The translations under genes were made by a program, and so were the position numbers. Positions 8,408 to 16,554 of a stretch of 47,451 nucleotides of DNA are shown here, piece after piece. The stretch is taken from NCBI GenBank assembly GCA_044238935.1, contig JBIICI010000014.1, positions 1 to 47,451 on the forward strand, given 5' to 3'. Source of the DNA: JBIICI01 sp044238935 (GTDB lineage Bacteria > Pseudomonadota > Alphaproteobacteria > Micavibrionales > Micavibrionaceae). Below the pieces are notes generated by a model. It worked only from the letters and a program-made list of their open reading frames with translations, did not search any database and was not told the origin of the DNA. Positions within the stretch are counted from its first letter, which is position 1; each line of letters begins with the position of its first letter.

Positions 8408-9370
8408 ATGAAATTATATCTTATTACTATCATGGTTTTAAATGTTTTTTGGATTAACATTTGTTATGCTGAAGAACATAAGAGAAACGTAGCGCCACAA
8501 AAAATAGATCTAGACTCTTTAGCAGGTGTTTATTTTGTTAATCATAAAATAGATTTTGCCCCATTTAATGGAGCTCAACGTGAACCTGTTACTGATGTTC
8601 TGGAGATCGTTCCTTACGATGAAAACGGAGCTTATGTACGCGCAAAGCTTGTTTTTGATAATGGTCACGGCTGTAGTTTTTATGGATTTGCTAAACAAGA
8701 CGGAAATAAGCTGACGCATTATAGTCCAAGTTCTAAAGATATATGTATTATGGACGTTATACCTTCAAAAACTGAAGTTAAAATTTTTGATAGAAACGAC
8801 TCCTGTGCTAGGATGACTTGCGGAATGAGGGGAACCTACAGCAATGTAAGTTTTCCAATTTCTAAAAAGCGCACAATTAAGTATATCAATAATTTAAAAA
8901 ATTCAGTTGAATATAAGCAGTCTCTCGAAGACTATAAAACACGTCTTGAGTCAGAGGCTAAAGGTATTTTGCCAGAATGGGCGTACGCCAAGAAATTGCT
9001 TGCTGATTACGCTTTTTGGGGTAATGTAGAAGGGGTCAAGCAGAGTCTAAATCAAGGAGCAAACCCTAATTTTTTACAGGAGAATGAATGGACTCCCTTA
9101 ACTGGCGCTGCTTATAGTCGCAATATTGAAATTACAAAGCTTTTAATAGATCGTGGTTTGGAAATAAATGCATCACAGAATGGTCAAACCTTTCTTACTG
9201 TTGCCGCTATGCCTACTCATGGATCAAATGTAGATCAAACCTTTCAATATATTAAGTGGCTATTAGATAATGGCGCAGATCCAAAACTTAAGAATAGCAA
9301 GGGGCAAATCCCTTTAGATGTTGCTATTGAAACAAAGGCAGACCAGAGAATAATTGATCTGTTGAAGTGA
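8408..9370 (+). CDS. Exported ankyrin-repeat protein
   Basis: The 320 residues start with a signal peptide (hydrophobic 3-18, cleavage near ICYA-EE). Residues about 30-160 form an unrecognised domain with several cysteines (GHGCSFYG, KDICIMD, NDSCARMTCGM), suggestive of periplasmic disulfides. The C-terminal ~125 residues contain three ankyrin repeats, recognisable from GNVEGVKQSLNQGANPNF, EWTPLTGAAYSRN-IEITKLLIDRGLEIN and QYIKWLLDNGADPKLKN. Ankyrin repeats mediate protein-protein contacts, so this is probably a periplasmic binding protein. It starts 3 bp after panC but has a different feel in codon use (more AT-rich), consistent with recent insertion between panC and the SCP2 gene. The partner is unknown. 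Confidence 0.8.
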   Translation: MKLYLITIMVLNVFWINICYAEEHKRNVAPQKIDLDSLAGVYFVNHKIDFAPFNGAQREPVTDVLEIVPYDENGAYVRAKLVFDNGHGCSFYGFAKQDGNKLTHYSPSSKDICIMDVIPSKTEVKIFDRNDSCARMTCGMRGTYSNVSFPISKKRTIKYINNLKNSVEYKQSLEDYKTRLESEAKGILPEWAYAKKLLADYAFWGNVEGVKQSLNQGANPNFLQENEWTPLTGAAYSRNIEITKLLIDRGLEINASQNGQTFLTVAAMPTHGSNVDQTFQYIKWLLDNGADPKLKNSKGQIPLDVAIETKADQRIIDLLK

Positions 9371-9411
9371 TTTTAATAAAGATAAATCAAAATGTTTTTT
9401 AAGAAAATCCT

Positions 9412-9708
9412 ATGAACTACCTACACAACAAAATCACTGAAAAATTGAAACAAAATCCTGATTTCAAAGCAAAAATTTTGATTGATTTCAAAGATGGACG
9501 TTTTTTCAGTGTTGACTCAACGGTGCGTCCTGCCGTTTTTTCAGCGGATTATGTGGCGGATTATGATTTGAAATTAACCTGTACGCAGGATGTTTTTGAA
9601 AATCTTTTGAATGGAACACAAGACCCCAATCTTGCCTTTATGATGGGTAAGTTAAAAGTTGATGGATCAATGGGATTGGCTTTAAAGCTAAACGCCCTTT
9701 TGGAATAA
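9412..9708 (+). CDS. SCP2 sterol-binding domain protein
   Basis: This is a small single-domain protein of the SCP2 (sterol carrier protein 2) lipid-binding fold. Visible hallmarks are the beta-rich start (KAKILIDFKDGRFFSVD) and the C-terminal signature (LAFMMGKLKVDGSMGLALKLNALL), where the typical SCP2 GKLKxxG motif sits. At 98 residues it is the usual length for stand-alone bacterial SCP2 proteins, which bind lipids or fatty acyl chains in the cytoplasm. No enzymatic domain is fused. A link to the PHA or lipid genes elsewhere in the window is speculative. Confidence 0.88.
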   Translation: MNYLHNKITEKLKQNPDFKAKILIDFKDGRFFSVDSTVRPAVFSADYVADYDLKLTCTQDVFENLLNGTQDPNLAFMMGKLKVDGSMGLALKLNALLE

Positions 9709-9714
9709 AGGCTT

Positions 9715-9858
9715 AGAAGCATTAAGAAAAAGCCCATCTTTTGGCAATCTGCGGCGTCACTGTGATGCTCAAATCCTCACGTACCTCTGTACGCTGCGGT
9801 TTTGCGCTTCTCGTTCCTTGCATCTTATCCAAAATCTGAACTTTTTCTTAATGCTTCT
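9715..9858. repeat. 144-bp inverted-repeat element (MITE-like)
   Basis: Perfect 18-bp terminal inverted repeats, AGAAGCATTAAGAAAAAG at 9715-9732 and its complement at 9841-9858, enclose about 108 bases of non-coding sequence that include further short palindromes such as GTACctctGTAC. There is no transposase. The structure fits a miniature inverted-repeat element or a large bacterial palindromic repeat, and the transcript would fold into a long hairpin between the SCP2 and serine-acetyltransferase-like genes. Confidence 0.75.
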
Positions 9859-9928
9859 TTTAGAGTAATTTTAATCTTTTTCAGGGAAACTAATATCATC
9901 TATTCCTAAAAAAAGATGGTGTTACCGT

Positions 9929-10579
9929 ATGATAGATTTTATTCGCTCTATTCAAAAAAGAGACCCCGCAAAACCGACTTTTTGTGAGGTTTTGTTTGCC
10001 TATCCCGGTTTTCATGCCATTATATTTCATTATATTGCTATGTTCTTTTACAATATTCGTTTGCGTGCATTGGGGCGGATTATCGCCAATATTTCGCGTA
10101 TCTTAACAGGCGCCGATATTCACCCACAGGCAAAAATTGGTAAATTTTTATTTATGGATTATCCTTTTGGGGTTGTTATTGGGCAAACGGCGATTGTTGA
10201 AGATAACGTAACCTTATATGAAGGGGTTGTTTTGGGGGGGGCAGGCCCTCAAAAAGATAAGCGGCATCCGACTGTGAAAGAAGGCGCCGTGATTGGTGCA
10301 GGCGCAAAGATTTTGGGCAATGTCACAATTGGACGTTACGCACGCGTGGGCGTCAATTCCGTTGTGGTGCAAGATGTTCCTGATTACGCCATTGTTATGG
10401 GGATTCCTGCAAAAATTATCCAAAAATCATCTAACCCCGACATGGGAAGTGCGGCCTATGGATTACCAGAACGCATTGATATTGACCCCTTGGCGGCATC
10501 ACTCATGGATATTCACCAAGATATTCAGCGCATTAAGGCGGATTTACAAAGTCTGAAAGACAATAAGCATCATAAATAA
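9929..10579 (+). CDS. Serine O-acetyltransferase homologue (short form), altered active site
   Basis: This is a left-handed beta-helix (hexapeptide repeat) acyltransferase closest to serine acetyltransferase, which acetylates L-serine for cysteine synthesis. The N-terminus has the family RDPA motif (11-14) and YPGFHAIIFHYIA. The helix carries D63 in GADIHPQAKIG, and RHP at 112-114. However, the conserved segment DHxxGVVIGET reads DYPFGVVIGQT (residues 77-87). The histidine that forms the catalytic His-Asp pair in CysE is Tyr78, and the conserved Glu is Gln86. It may therefore be inactive, use another acceptor, or serve a structural or regulatory role. The C-terminus has an extra ~45 residues ending in a short predicted helix. 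No cysK or other cysteine gene is adjacent. Confidence 0.75.
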   Translation: MIDFIRSIQKRDPAKPTFCEVLFAYPGFHAIIFHYIAMFFYNIRLRALGRIIANISRILTGADIHPQAKIGKFLFMDYPFGVVIGQTAIVEDNVTLYEGVVLGGAGPQKDKRHPTVKEGAVIGAGAKILGNVTIGRYARVGVNSVVVQDVPDYAIVMGIPAKIIQKSSNPDMGSAAYGLPERIDIDPLAASLMDIHQDIQRIKADLQSLKDNKHHK

Positions 10580-10589
10580 AGGTGGATTA

Positions 10590-11261
10590 TTAAAGGCAAA
10601 ATGCAATTTGGGAGGCTTTGATACTTACATTTTTATTAGGAGTATAGCCGTCATTGATCGTTACGGCGTGATTTGAGTTTAAGGTGCAATTATTTCCAAT
10701 TTTTTTAATCTCTATAAAACCGTACGCTTGAATTTTAACGTCATCCCCTATGTTACCCGTTGATACAAATTCTTCGGATAGGAGAGAGCCACCCTTTCCC
10801 ATATCGCCCTTAATGATAATCGATTTTTTGGCAGTTAAAACACACTCATTGCCAATATCTGCGTTGCAGTGGATTGAAGAATCGGATTTGATGGATATAT
10901 TGTTGCCAAGATTGCCTGAGATAGAAACGCCATAATTTTGGTTATCGCTATTATCAATAATGGTTTGTCTATTTAAGTTTATTTTTCCATTGATATTTTC
11001 TAAGTTTATAGATGATGCGTTTTCGTTGAAAAGCGCAGCGCAGGAAACATCATTTATGGTGATTTTCCCTTCATTGGATGTAAAAGATATTAAATGATCA
11101 TTTTTTAAAAATATTTTAACAGAATTTCCAACGTTTCCTTGAATATCAAGGCGACCATTTTTAACTTCAATTTCTGTATTATCAGGGATGTCATGTTTAA
11201 TCACTGTATCGCCGACATACAATTGAATCTTTGATTCCGCACAGCATGGATTATTTGACAT
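10590..11261 (-). CDS. Predicted beta-helix protein, bactofilin/polymer-like repeats
   Basis: No named family is recognised with certainty. From the ATG at 11261, which has AGGAAAT at ideal spacing (the in-frame GTG 30 bases upstream lacks one), the product has 223 residues and no signal peptide. The sequence is a chain of short beta-strands with recurring Gly-Asn or Gly-Asp turns: IQGNVGNSVKI, ISGNLGNNISI, NADIGNECVL, IKGDMGKGGSL, STGNIGDDVKI, IKKIGNNCTL. This ~20-residue periodicity predicts a parallel beta-helix, as in bactofilins or DUF342/FapA-like proteins. Such proteins often polymerise as scaffolds. It lies downstream of the J-domain gene on the same strand. The function is open. Confidence 0.65.
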   Translation of the reverse strand: MSNNPCCAESKIQLYVGDTVIKHDIPDNTEIEVKNGRLDIQGNVGNSVKIFLKNDHLISFTSNEGKITINDVSCAALFNENASSINLENINGKINLNRQTIIDNSDNQNYGVSISGNLGNNISIKSDSSIHCNADIGNECVLTAKKSIIIKGDMGKGGSLLSEEFVSTGNIGDDVKIQAYGFIEIKKIGNNCTLNSNHAVTINDGYTPNKNVSIKASQIAFCL

Positions 11262-11343
11262 GATGATTTCCTGATTATCTGTTTGTGCCACAGAATATAG
11301 AACAATAGATCTTATATGTCAATGTTAAAAAGTAAGTTTTTCT

Positions 11344-11949
11344 TTAGATTTTCCCCATCCTGTCAAATTTCTGCCATGCCTCTTTCAGGATCGTATAGGC
11401 GGCGTTGATTTTCTTGAGCAGCTCTTCTGCCTCTTTATCGCCTTGGTTAAAATCGGGGTGATGCTTTTTCACAAGGCTGCGATAGCGTTCTTTGATCTTA
11501 TCCAATGTTAAGGGCGGGGTTAGGTTGAGGATGTTCATGGCCTCATGCTCTTTGGAAAAGCTGCTGAAATGCCCTGAATTTTGGTTTTGGGATTGATTTT
11601 CTTGGAATTCTTGATCTTCGAAAAAATGGCGGCTTTTGGCGCGCAAATATTCTTCGGCAGCTTTATAGCTGGAAAATTTCCATGTGGGGCGGTCACCAAC
11701 CATGCTTTGGCGGATGGCTTCCATAATCTCAACCTCACTCATGCCTGCATAAAAATCCCAGCTTTGGTTATATTCACGCACATGCTGTTCGCAGAAATAA
11801 TAATATTCTGATAAGGATCGGTCTTTGGGGGCTTTGTACAGCCCTTCTTTGGTGCAGCCATGCGCCTCGCAACAGGTGAAATTGCTATCATTATCATCGT
11901 CATCATCCCAAAAAATGGGGGATTTTTCTTTTAATCGGATACGGGGCAT
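11344..11949 (-). CDS. J-domain co-chaperone-like protein
   Basis: The C-terminal ~65 residues form a J-domain: ILNLTPPLTLDKIKERYRSL, the essential HPD tripeptide in KKHHPDFNQGD, then KINAAYTILKEAW. J-domains stimulate the ATPase of DnaK. The N-terminal ~130 residues include a Cys/His-rich segment (CCEAHGC, later FCEQH) that may bind a metal, and no glycine/phenylalanine or zinc-finger region of classical DnaJ. This architecture (J-domain at the C-terminus, ~200 residues) is common in alphaproteobacteria and there often sits near cobS; here cobS is about 17 kb away. The ATG is 9 bp after the phaC stop, suggesting co-transcription with PHA synthase. Confidence 0.85.
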   Translation of the reverse strand: MPRIRLKEKSPIFWDDDDDNDSNFTCCEAHGCTKEGLYKAPKDRSLSEYYYFCEQHVREYNQSWDFYAGMSEVEIMEAIRQSMVGDRPTWKFSSYKAAEEYLRAKSRHFFEDQEFQENQSQNQNSGHFSSFSKEHEAMNILNLTPPLTLDKIKERYRSLVKKHHPDFNQGDKEAEELLKKINAAYTILKEAWQKFDRMGKI

Positions 11950-11958
11950 TGTGAATAA

Positions 11959-13764
11959 TTAAACCGCTTTCACCTTCACATATCGCCCCGGTGCGGGTTC
12001 GATGATTTTGGATTTGAAATTCTTTGGCTCAATCCATGTTTTCTTTGTGCTGTCTTGTCCCTCAATCCAGTTTTGCCAATGCGGCCACCATGATCCTTCC
12101 TGATATTGTGCGCCATCGTACCAATCTTGTGATTCTGTGGGCAAATCTTTGTTTGTCCAATAGCAATATTTATTCTTTGCTGGCGGGTTAATCACGCCTG
12201 CAATATGCCCTGATGCCGCAAGGGTAAAGGTGACATCGCCGGAAAATAAATGGGCGCCATCATAGGTTGCCTCCCACGGTGCAATATGATCTTCGCGCGT
12301 GGAGAGGAAATAGGCAGAGGTATCAATGGTGCGTAAATCAATATCCGTACCAAAAATATGAATGCCGCCTTTGTCTTTCAGGTGGTTTTGTAAATAAAAC
12401 TGATTGAGACAAAATCCGTGCATATCACGTGCCATATTGGTGGAATCATCATTCCAATAGAGCAAATCAAAGGGAAACGGGTCTTTCCCCATCAGATAAT
12501 TATTGACAAAAAACGACCATATCAAATCATTGGAGCGCAACATGGAAAAAGTGCGTTGTAGGGAGGAGGCAGGCAAGAAACCTTTTTCCGCCATTTCCTT
12601 TTCCATCAACGGCACTTGTTCGGCATCGATGAATAATTTCATCTCTCCCGCTTTTTCAAAATCCAGTAAGGTTGTGAGGAATGTTGCGCTTTTGATGCAA
12701 TCCGCTTTTTTGATGGATTTTAAATAAGCCATCGTGGTGCTTAAGAGTGTGCCGCCTAAGCAATAGCCAATGGCATGAATCTGATCTTCGCCGCTGATCT
12801 CTTGCACTTGCTTTATGGCTTGTAAAATGCCTTCTTGCATATAGGATTCAATGCCCATTGACGCGTGGCTCTGATCAGGATTAACCCAAGAGATTGTAAA
12901 GACTTGGTGTCCTTGATCGACCAGCCAGCCAATAAAGGAATTTTTCGCCCCTAAATCTAAAATATAATATTTGTTGATCCATGGCGGCACGATTAAGACA
13001 GGGGTTTTGAAAATCTCAGGGTTTTTTGGCGTATAGGCAATGAATTGCATTAAGGGATTTTCAAAAATCACATGCCCTGATGTGGCGGCGATATTTTTAC
13101 CAACCTCAAAGGCATTATAATCCGTGGTTTTGACCTTAAACCCATCTTTTTCAAAATCATTGAGGAATTGTTTTAAGCCTTTTAACAAATTCTCTCCCTT
13201 AGTATTGAGTGTTTCCTCGATGACTTCGGGGTTTGTAAACAGCGAATTGCTGGGCGCAAAGGCATTCATATATTGTTGGGCAACAAAGTTTAATTTACGG
13301 CGGTTTTGGGGATCTAAATCCTCCGCCTCATCTAAAAATTTTTGCATCCATTTTTCATTCATCACATAGGATTGTTCAAGAAACGAGAATAAAGCGCTGT
13401 TCTGCCATTGGCTGGATTTAAAGCGGCGGTCGTTTTTATCGGCTTTATAAAGCGGTTCAATGACGTCTTCCCCCATAAAACGCCGCGTGCTGTTTTCCCA
13501 TACGGCCATGAAATCCTTCCAGTAATCCATTTGTAAATCAACATAGCGGCTGGGGTTACGGGCAATATGGCTGGTGAATTCCAGCATCGCTGTTTTTAAA
13601 TTCATCGGATCAATAGGGTAATCCCGAAAATCCTTATCTTTATGCTGTTCAAAGAAATCGCGGATTATAGGCTCAGCGCGCTGCATTGAGTCCTTGACAA
13701 TCTGCTGCAGTTGATCGAAATCACCATTGAGGGGGATAGGGTTTTTAGGCATGGTTTCAGGCAT
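11959..13764 (-). CDS. phaC: Class I poly(3-hydroxyalkanoate) synthase
   Basis: It polymerises (R)-3-hydroxyacyl-CoA into PHA storage polyester on granules. The ATG at 13764 gives 601 residues and has AGAAGA upstream; a longer reading frame adds an Arg-rich stretch that I do not believe. The alpha/beta-hydrolase core has the lipase-like box GYCLGG with the nucleophilic Cys (residue 335 from this start). VPPWINKYYILDL and ISWVNPDQSHA are synthase signatures, and the later Asp and His lie in STREDHIAPW and ASGHIAGVINPP. Length matches class I PhaC, which needs no PhaE or PhaR subunit. phaA, phaB and phasin genes are absent here, while a depolymerase lies at 26670-28124. A J-domain gene follows immediately. 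Confidence 0.96.
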   Translation of the reverse strand: MPETMPKNPIPLNGDFDQLQQIVKDSMQRAEPIIRDFFEQHKDKDFRDYPIDPMNLKTAMLEFTSHIARNPSRYVDLQMDYWKDFMAVWENSTRRFMGEDVIEPLYKADKNDRRFKSSQWQNSALFSFLEQSYVMNEKWMQKFLDEAEDLDPQNRRKLNFVAQQYMNAFAPSNSLFTNPEVIEETLNTKGENLLKGLKQFLNDFEKDGFKVKTTDYNAFEVGKNIAATSGHVIFENPLMQFIAYTPKNPEIFKTPVLIVPPWINKYYILDLGAKNSFIGWLVDQGHQVFTISWVNPDQSHASMGIESYMQEGILQAIKQVQEISGEDQIHAIGYCLGGTLLSTTMAYLKSIKKADCIKSATFLTTLLDFEKAGEMKLFIDAEQVPLMEKEMAEKGFLPASSLQRTFSMLRSNDLIWSFFVNNYLMGKDPFPFDLLYWNDDSTNMARDMHGFCLNQFYLQNHLKDKGGIHIFGTDIDLRTIDTSAYFLSTREDHIAPWEATYDGAHLFSGDVTFTLAASGHIAGVINPPAKNKYCYWTNKDLPTESQDWYDGAQYQEGSWWPHWQNWIEGQDSTKKTWIEPKNFKSKIIEPAPGRYVKVKAV

Positions 13765-13894
13765 TGCGTGTCTTCTTTTATGAAAAAGGATAAAAATCTG
13801 TGGATCATTTCTGCATCGCCTATGGCGTTTGGCGTGCATTTGGTTTATATAAATAAGAAAGATAAAGAGATTATAAGCAAAAGTGAATAGTTTT

Positions 13895-14722
13895 ATGCGG
13901 TTTTTTAAATGTTTTTGTATTTTATTGGCATGTGCAGCGCTGGTATCAGGCTGTGCACGGGCTGATCGCTATCACCAAGTGGGAGATAGTTTTGAAGGAA
14001 GCTTAGAAAACTTTCATAATCCAGACACAGCTTTGGATTATGAAGATGGCAGCGTGGTTGTTTATAATGTTGCCCCCACAGATTCCCAAAAATCAAAACG
14101 CCCCGATGGTGGGTATCAAGCCAATGAAAGCGTTGATGTTTATGTTGACCCAACGGCCGATCTGGTTTTAACGCCGCCATCCTCATTGCAGGGTGATTCG
14201 CAGCAATCAAATAGTGTTGCCTTATTTGAAAATGATTTTAATGATCAAATCACTTTGATTGCCCCTCAAAGCGCTCTTGATGCTCCAGATAATTCTTTTG
14301 AAGGGGCAAAAGAAGCGATAAAAGATGTGCCACAAAAAGAATCTGTAATTTGGAATGCAGATAAAAAATCAGATTATGGCACGGCAGATGAGGTTTTGAC
14401 GCTTTATTTCCCCTATGGATCAACCACGCCCCAAGATGATATAGACAATATTTTGGGCAATATTCGTGCTCAACAAGATTCCATTCGCATGATTTTGGTG
14501 GAAGGGCACGCCAGCAAGCAAGCTGAACCAGAAGCCGCCGCAGAAAAAGATGTGATCAATTTGGATATGTCCCTAAAACGCTCTCTCACTGTGGCATCTG
14601 CGATGATCCGCGGTGGGGTGGAGGCGGATTTAATCCAAACCATCGGCTGGGGTGATCAATTTGCAGGTGACCAAGACCAAGACCGTGACCGTCGCGTGGA
14701 TATTAAGATTTTTCATCATTGA
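13895..14722 (+). CDS. OmpA-family peptidoglycan-associated lipoprotein
   Basis: This is a predicted outer-membrane lipoprotein. Starting at ATG 13895 (a GTG at 13883 is also possible), the signal reads as a hydrophobic stretch ending in LVSGC, with the lipidated Cys at residue 20. A long acidic, low-complexity region follows (about residues 25-165). The last ~110 residues form an OmpA C-terminal-like domain: LTLYFPYGSTTP, MILVEGHAS, LKRSLTVASAMIRGG and DQDRDRRVDIKIF. Such domains bind meso-diaminopimelate in peptidoglycan and tether the outer membrane. An acidic insert follows EGHAS, where the canonical fold is tighter. It is divergent from phaC. Confidence 0.85.
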   Translation: MRFFKCFCILLACAALVSGCARADRYHQVGDSFEGSLENFHNPDTALDYEDGSVVVYNVAPTDSQKSKRPDGGYQANESVDVYVDPTADLVLTPPSSLQGDSQQSNSVALFENDFNDQITLIAPQSALDAPDNSFEGAKEAIKDVPQKESVIWNADKKSDYGTADEVLTLYFPYGSTTPQDDIDNILGNIRAQQDSIRMILVEGHASKQAEPEAAAEKDVINLDMSLKRSLTVASAMIRGGVEADLIQTIGWGDQFAGDQDQDRDRRVDIKIFHH

Positions 14723-14729
14723 TATTTTT

Positions 14730-14832
14730 AACCACTAAGGGCACGAAGAACCACTAATGTTCACTAAGAAAATGGGTAAAAAATCAAAAAACCTTAGTGC
14801 ATCTTTCTGCCTCCTTAGTGTCCTTAGTGGTT
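14730..14832. repeat. Intergenic inverted repeat with CTTAGTG/CACTAAG units
   Basis: Outer arms AACCACTAAGGGCAC (14730-14744) and GTGTCCTTAGTGGTT (14818-14832) match at 14 of 15 positions. Between them CCACTAA, TCACTAAG, CCTTAGTGC and CCTTAGTG units repeat. It resembles the 1-100 element in its GCACGAAG motif. It is non-coding and lies between the OmpA-like lipoprotein and homoserine dehydrogenase genes; the RNA would fold on itself and may act as a bidirectional spacer or terminator. Confidence 0.65.
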
Positions 14833-14858
14833 CAACTTTTTTCTATTAAGGCATCACC

Positions 14859-16148
14859 ATGACCAAAACACTTAAAATCGCCATTGCAGGACTTGGTACA
14901 GTGGGGGCAGGGATTGTTAAAATCCTGCACGACAATAAATCTCAAATTATTGCGCGTACAGGCCGTGATATTGATTTTCAAATCATCGCTGTATCTGCCC
15001 GTGATCATGGCAAAGATCGTGGCATTGCTTTGGATTCATCTATAAAATGGGAATCTAATGCCCTTGATATATTATCCCATAATCCTGATGTGGTGATGGA
15101 ATGTATCGGTGGATCAGAGGGCATCGCGCTGGATTTAGCGCGTCAAACTTTATCAAAAGGCGTGGCGTTGATTACAGCCAACAAAGCCCTTTTGGCGCAT
15201 CATGGCAAAGAACTGGCATCATTATCCGAAACCCATAATGCGCCGCTCTTATTCGAGGCCGCTGTGGGGGGTGGGATTCCGTGTATTAAGGCGTTAAAGG
15301 AGGGCTTAGTTGCCAATCCCATTCAATCTATCCAAGGGATTTTAAACGGCACCAGCAATTTTATCCTCACTCAAATGGCGGAAACGGGGCAATCTTTTGA
15401 GGTGATTTTAAAAGACGCCCAAGATTTAGGCTATGCGGAGGCTGATCCCAGTTTTGATGTGGACGGCATGGATGCCGCGCATAAATTATCCATTTTAACC
15501 GCCTGTGCGTTTGGGGTGTTTCCTGATATACAATCTGTGAAAACAACAGGGATACGGGATTTAATTCCTCAAGATTTACAATTCGCGGCGGAACAAGGTT
15601 ATCGGTTAAAATTGATTGCGCGATCTGTTCTGAATAATGGACAAATATCACAATCTGTGACGCCGTCTTTTGTGCCTGATTCTGAAGGGTTGGCGCATGT
15701 CAATGATGTGTTTAATGCGGTGCAGGTTCATAGTGATTATGCAGGGGCGTCTTTGTGGGTTGGGCGTGGGGCAGGGCAGTTGCCCACGGCATCCGCAATG
15801 ATTTCTGATTTGGTGGATATTGCCTGTGGTCATGTCCGCCCTGCTTTTGGCGTCCTTGCGGTGCAATTAAAGCCGCTTATGCAAGCATCAGATGGTGATT
15901 TAAAACAAAAATTCTATTTCCGTTTGCATGTGCTGGATGAAGTCGGTGTTTTGGCCTCCCTTTCGGAACAATTGAAAAACGCAGGCGTATCCATCGAAGT
16001 CTTGGTACAAAAGCCCCAAAAAAACACACCCATGATGATTTGTGGACTAACCCATATCGCCAATGCATCCAGCATCCAAGCCTTGCAAGAGGGATTGGAG
16101 GACAAAGACTGGGTGGTTGGAAAAATGATATTTATCCCTGTAATTTAA
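14859..16148 (+). CDS. hom: Homoserine dehydrogenase
   Basis: It reduces aspartate semialdehyde to homoserine, the branch point to threonine and methionine. The N-terminal Rossmann domain opens with IAGLGTVGAGIVKIL. The catalytic domain shows ANKALLAHHG, FEAAVGGGIPCIKALKEGL, ILNGTSNFILTQM and the signature DAQDLGYAEADPSFDVDGMDAAHKL (split here by context). The C-terminal ~85 residues are an ACT domain (FYFRLHVLDEVGVLASL...), indicating allosteric control, usually by threonine. Length of 429 is standard. The start has AAGG upstream. thrB, thrC and metX are not in the window. The stop overlaps the end of a small ORF on the other strand. Confidence 0.96.
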   Translation: MTKTLKIAIAGLGTVGAGIVKILHDNKSQIIARTGRDIDFQIIAVSARDHGKDRGIALDSSIKWESNALDILSHNPDVVMECIGGSEGIALDLARQTLSKGVALITANKALLAHHGKELASLSETHNAPLLFEAAVGGGIPCIKALKEGLVANPIQSIQGILNGTSNFILTQMAETGQSFEVILKDAQDLGYAEADPSFDVDGMDAAHKLSILTACAFGVFPDIQSVKTTGIRDLIPQDLQFAAEQGYRLKLIARSVLNNGQISQSVTPSFVPDSEGLAHVNDVFNAVQVHSDYAGASLWVGRGAGQLPTASAMISDLVDIACGHVRPAFGVLAVQLKPLMQASDGDLKQKFYFRLHVLDEVGVLASLSEQLKNAGVSIEVLVQKPQKNTPMMICGLTHIANASSIQALQEGLEDKDWVVGKMIFIPVI

Positions 16149-16357
16149 CCCCAAAGATCGAGTTTTTTGGGGTTTATATTTTTTGTTTGCTGCTCGGCAG
16201 CCTTATCTTTTGCCTTAGGAGGTAACCCTTTATGCGTAGGGGTTAGTGATTCAATTTCACTATTATATCGCCCTCCATCTGTATTATGCCATTGCTTTGT
16301 TAATCCAGAACGATTAACCTCTTGCCCATGCGAATGGCTGTTCCATCCCATCATCAT
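16145..16357 (-). CDS. Small hypothetical hydrophilic protein
   Basis: This reading frame of 70 codons has no recognisable family. It is supported mainly by a good ribosome-binding site (CAGGGATATTGAT before ATG) and by lying in an otherwise empty 400-bp gap between hom and lysS. The product is polar, with three Trp, many Asn, His and Lys, and no hydrophobic segment, so it would be a soluble or disordered peptide. The upstream region 16358-16440 is very AT-rich and could hold a promoter. Its last 4 bases overlap the hom stop on the opposite strand. It could also be a chance ORF. Confidence 0.4.
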   Translation of the reverse strand: MMMGWNSHSHGQEVNRSGLTKQWHNTDGGRYNSEIESLTPTHKGLPPKAKDKAAEQQTKNINPKKLDLWG

Positions 16358-16554
16358 ATCAATATCCCTGTTTTTGTAATTTTTTGTTTTTATTATAATA
16401 AAAAAATATATATGTCAATATTTTTTTGCTTTTTTATTGATTGAATTTGAAACGTTTTTGCAGGAAGATTGAAAATACTGTCTTTTCACCTTTATCCCTG
16501 TATGCTATATAAAATAACCTTTCCCAATAAGTTTATAAGAGATTTTAGTAAGCC

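Noticed and set aside
13765..13839. N-terminal extension of the PHA synthase
   Set aside because: The Arg/His-rich extension is unlike the family and the ATG at 13764 has a ribosome-binding site.
14730..14858. Riboswitch or attenuator ahead of homoserine dehydrogenase
   Set aside because: The structure is a repeat element also related to other intergenic sites; no leader peptide or known aptamer features are visible.
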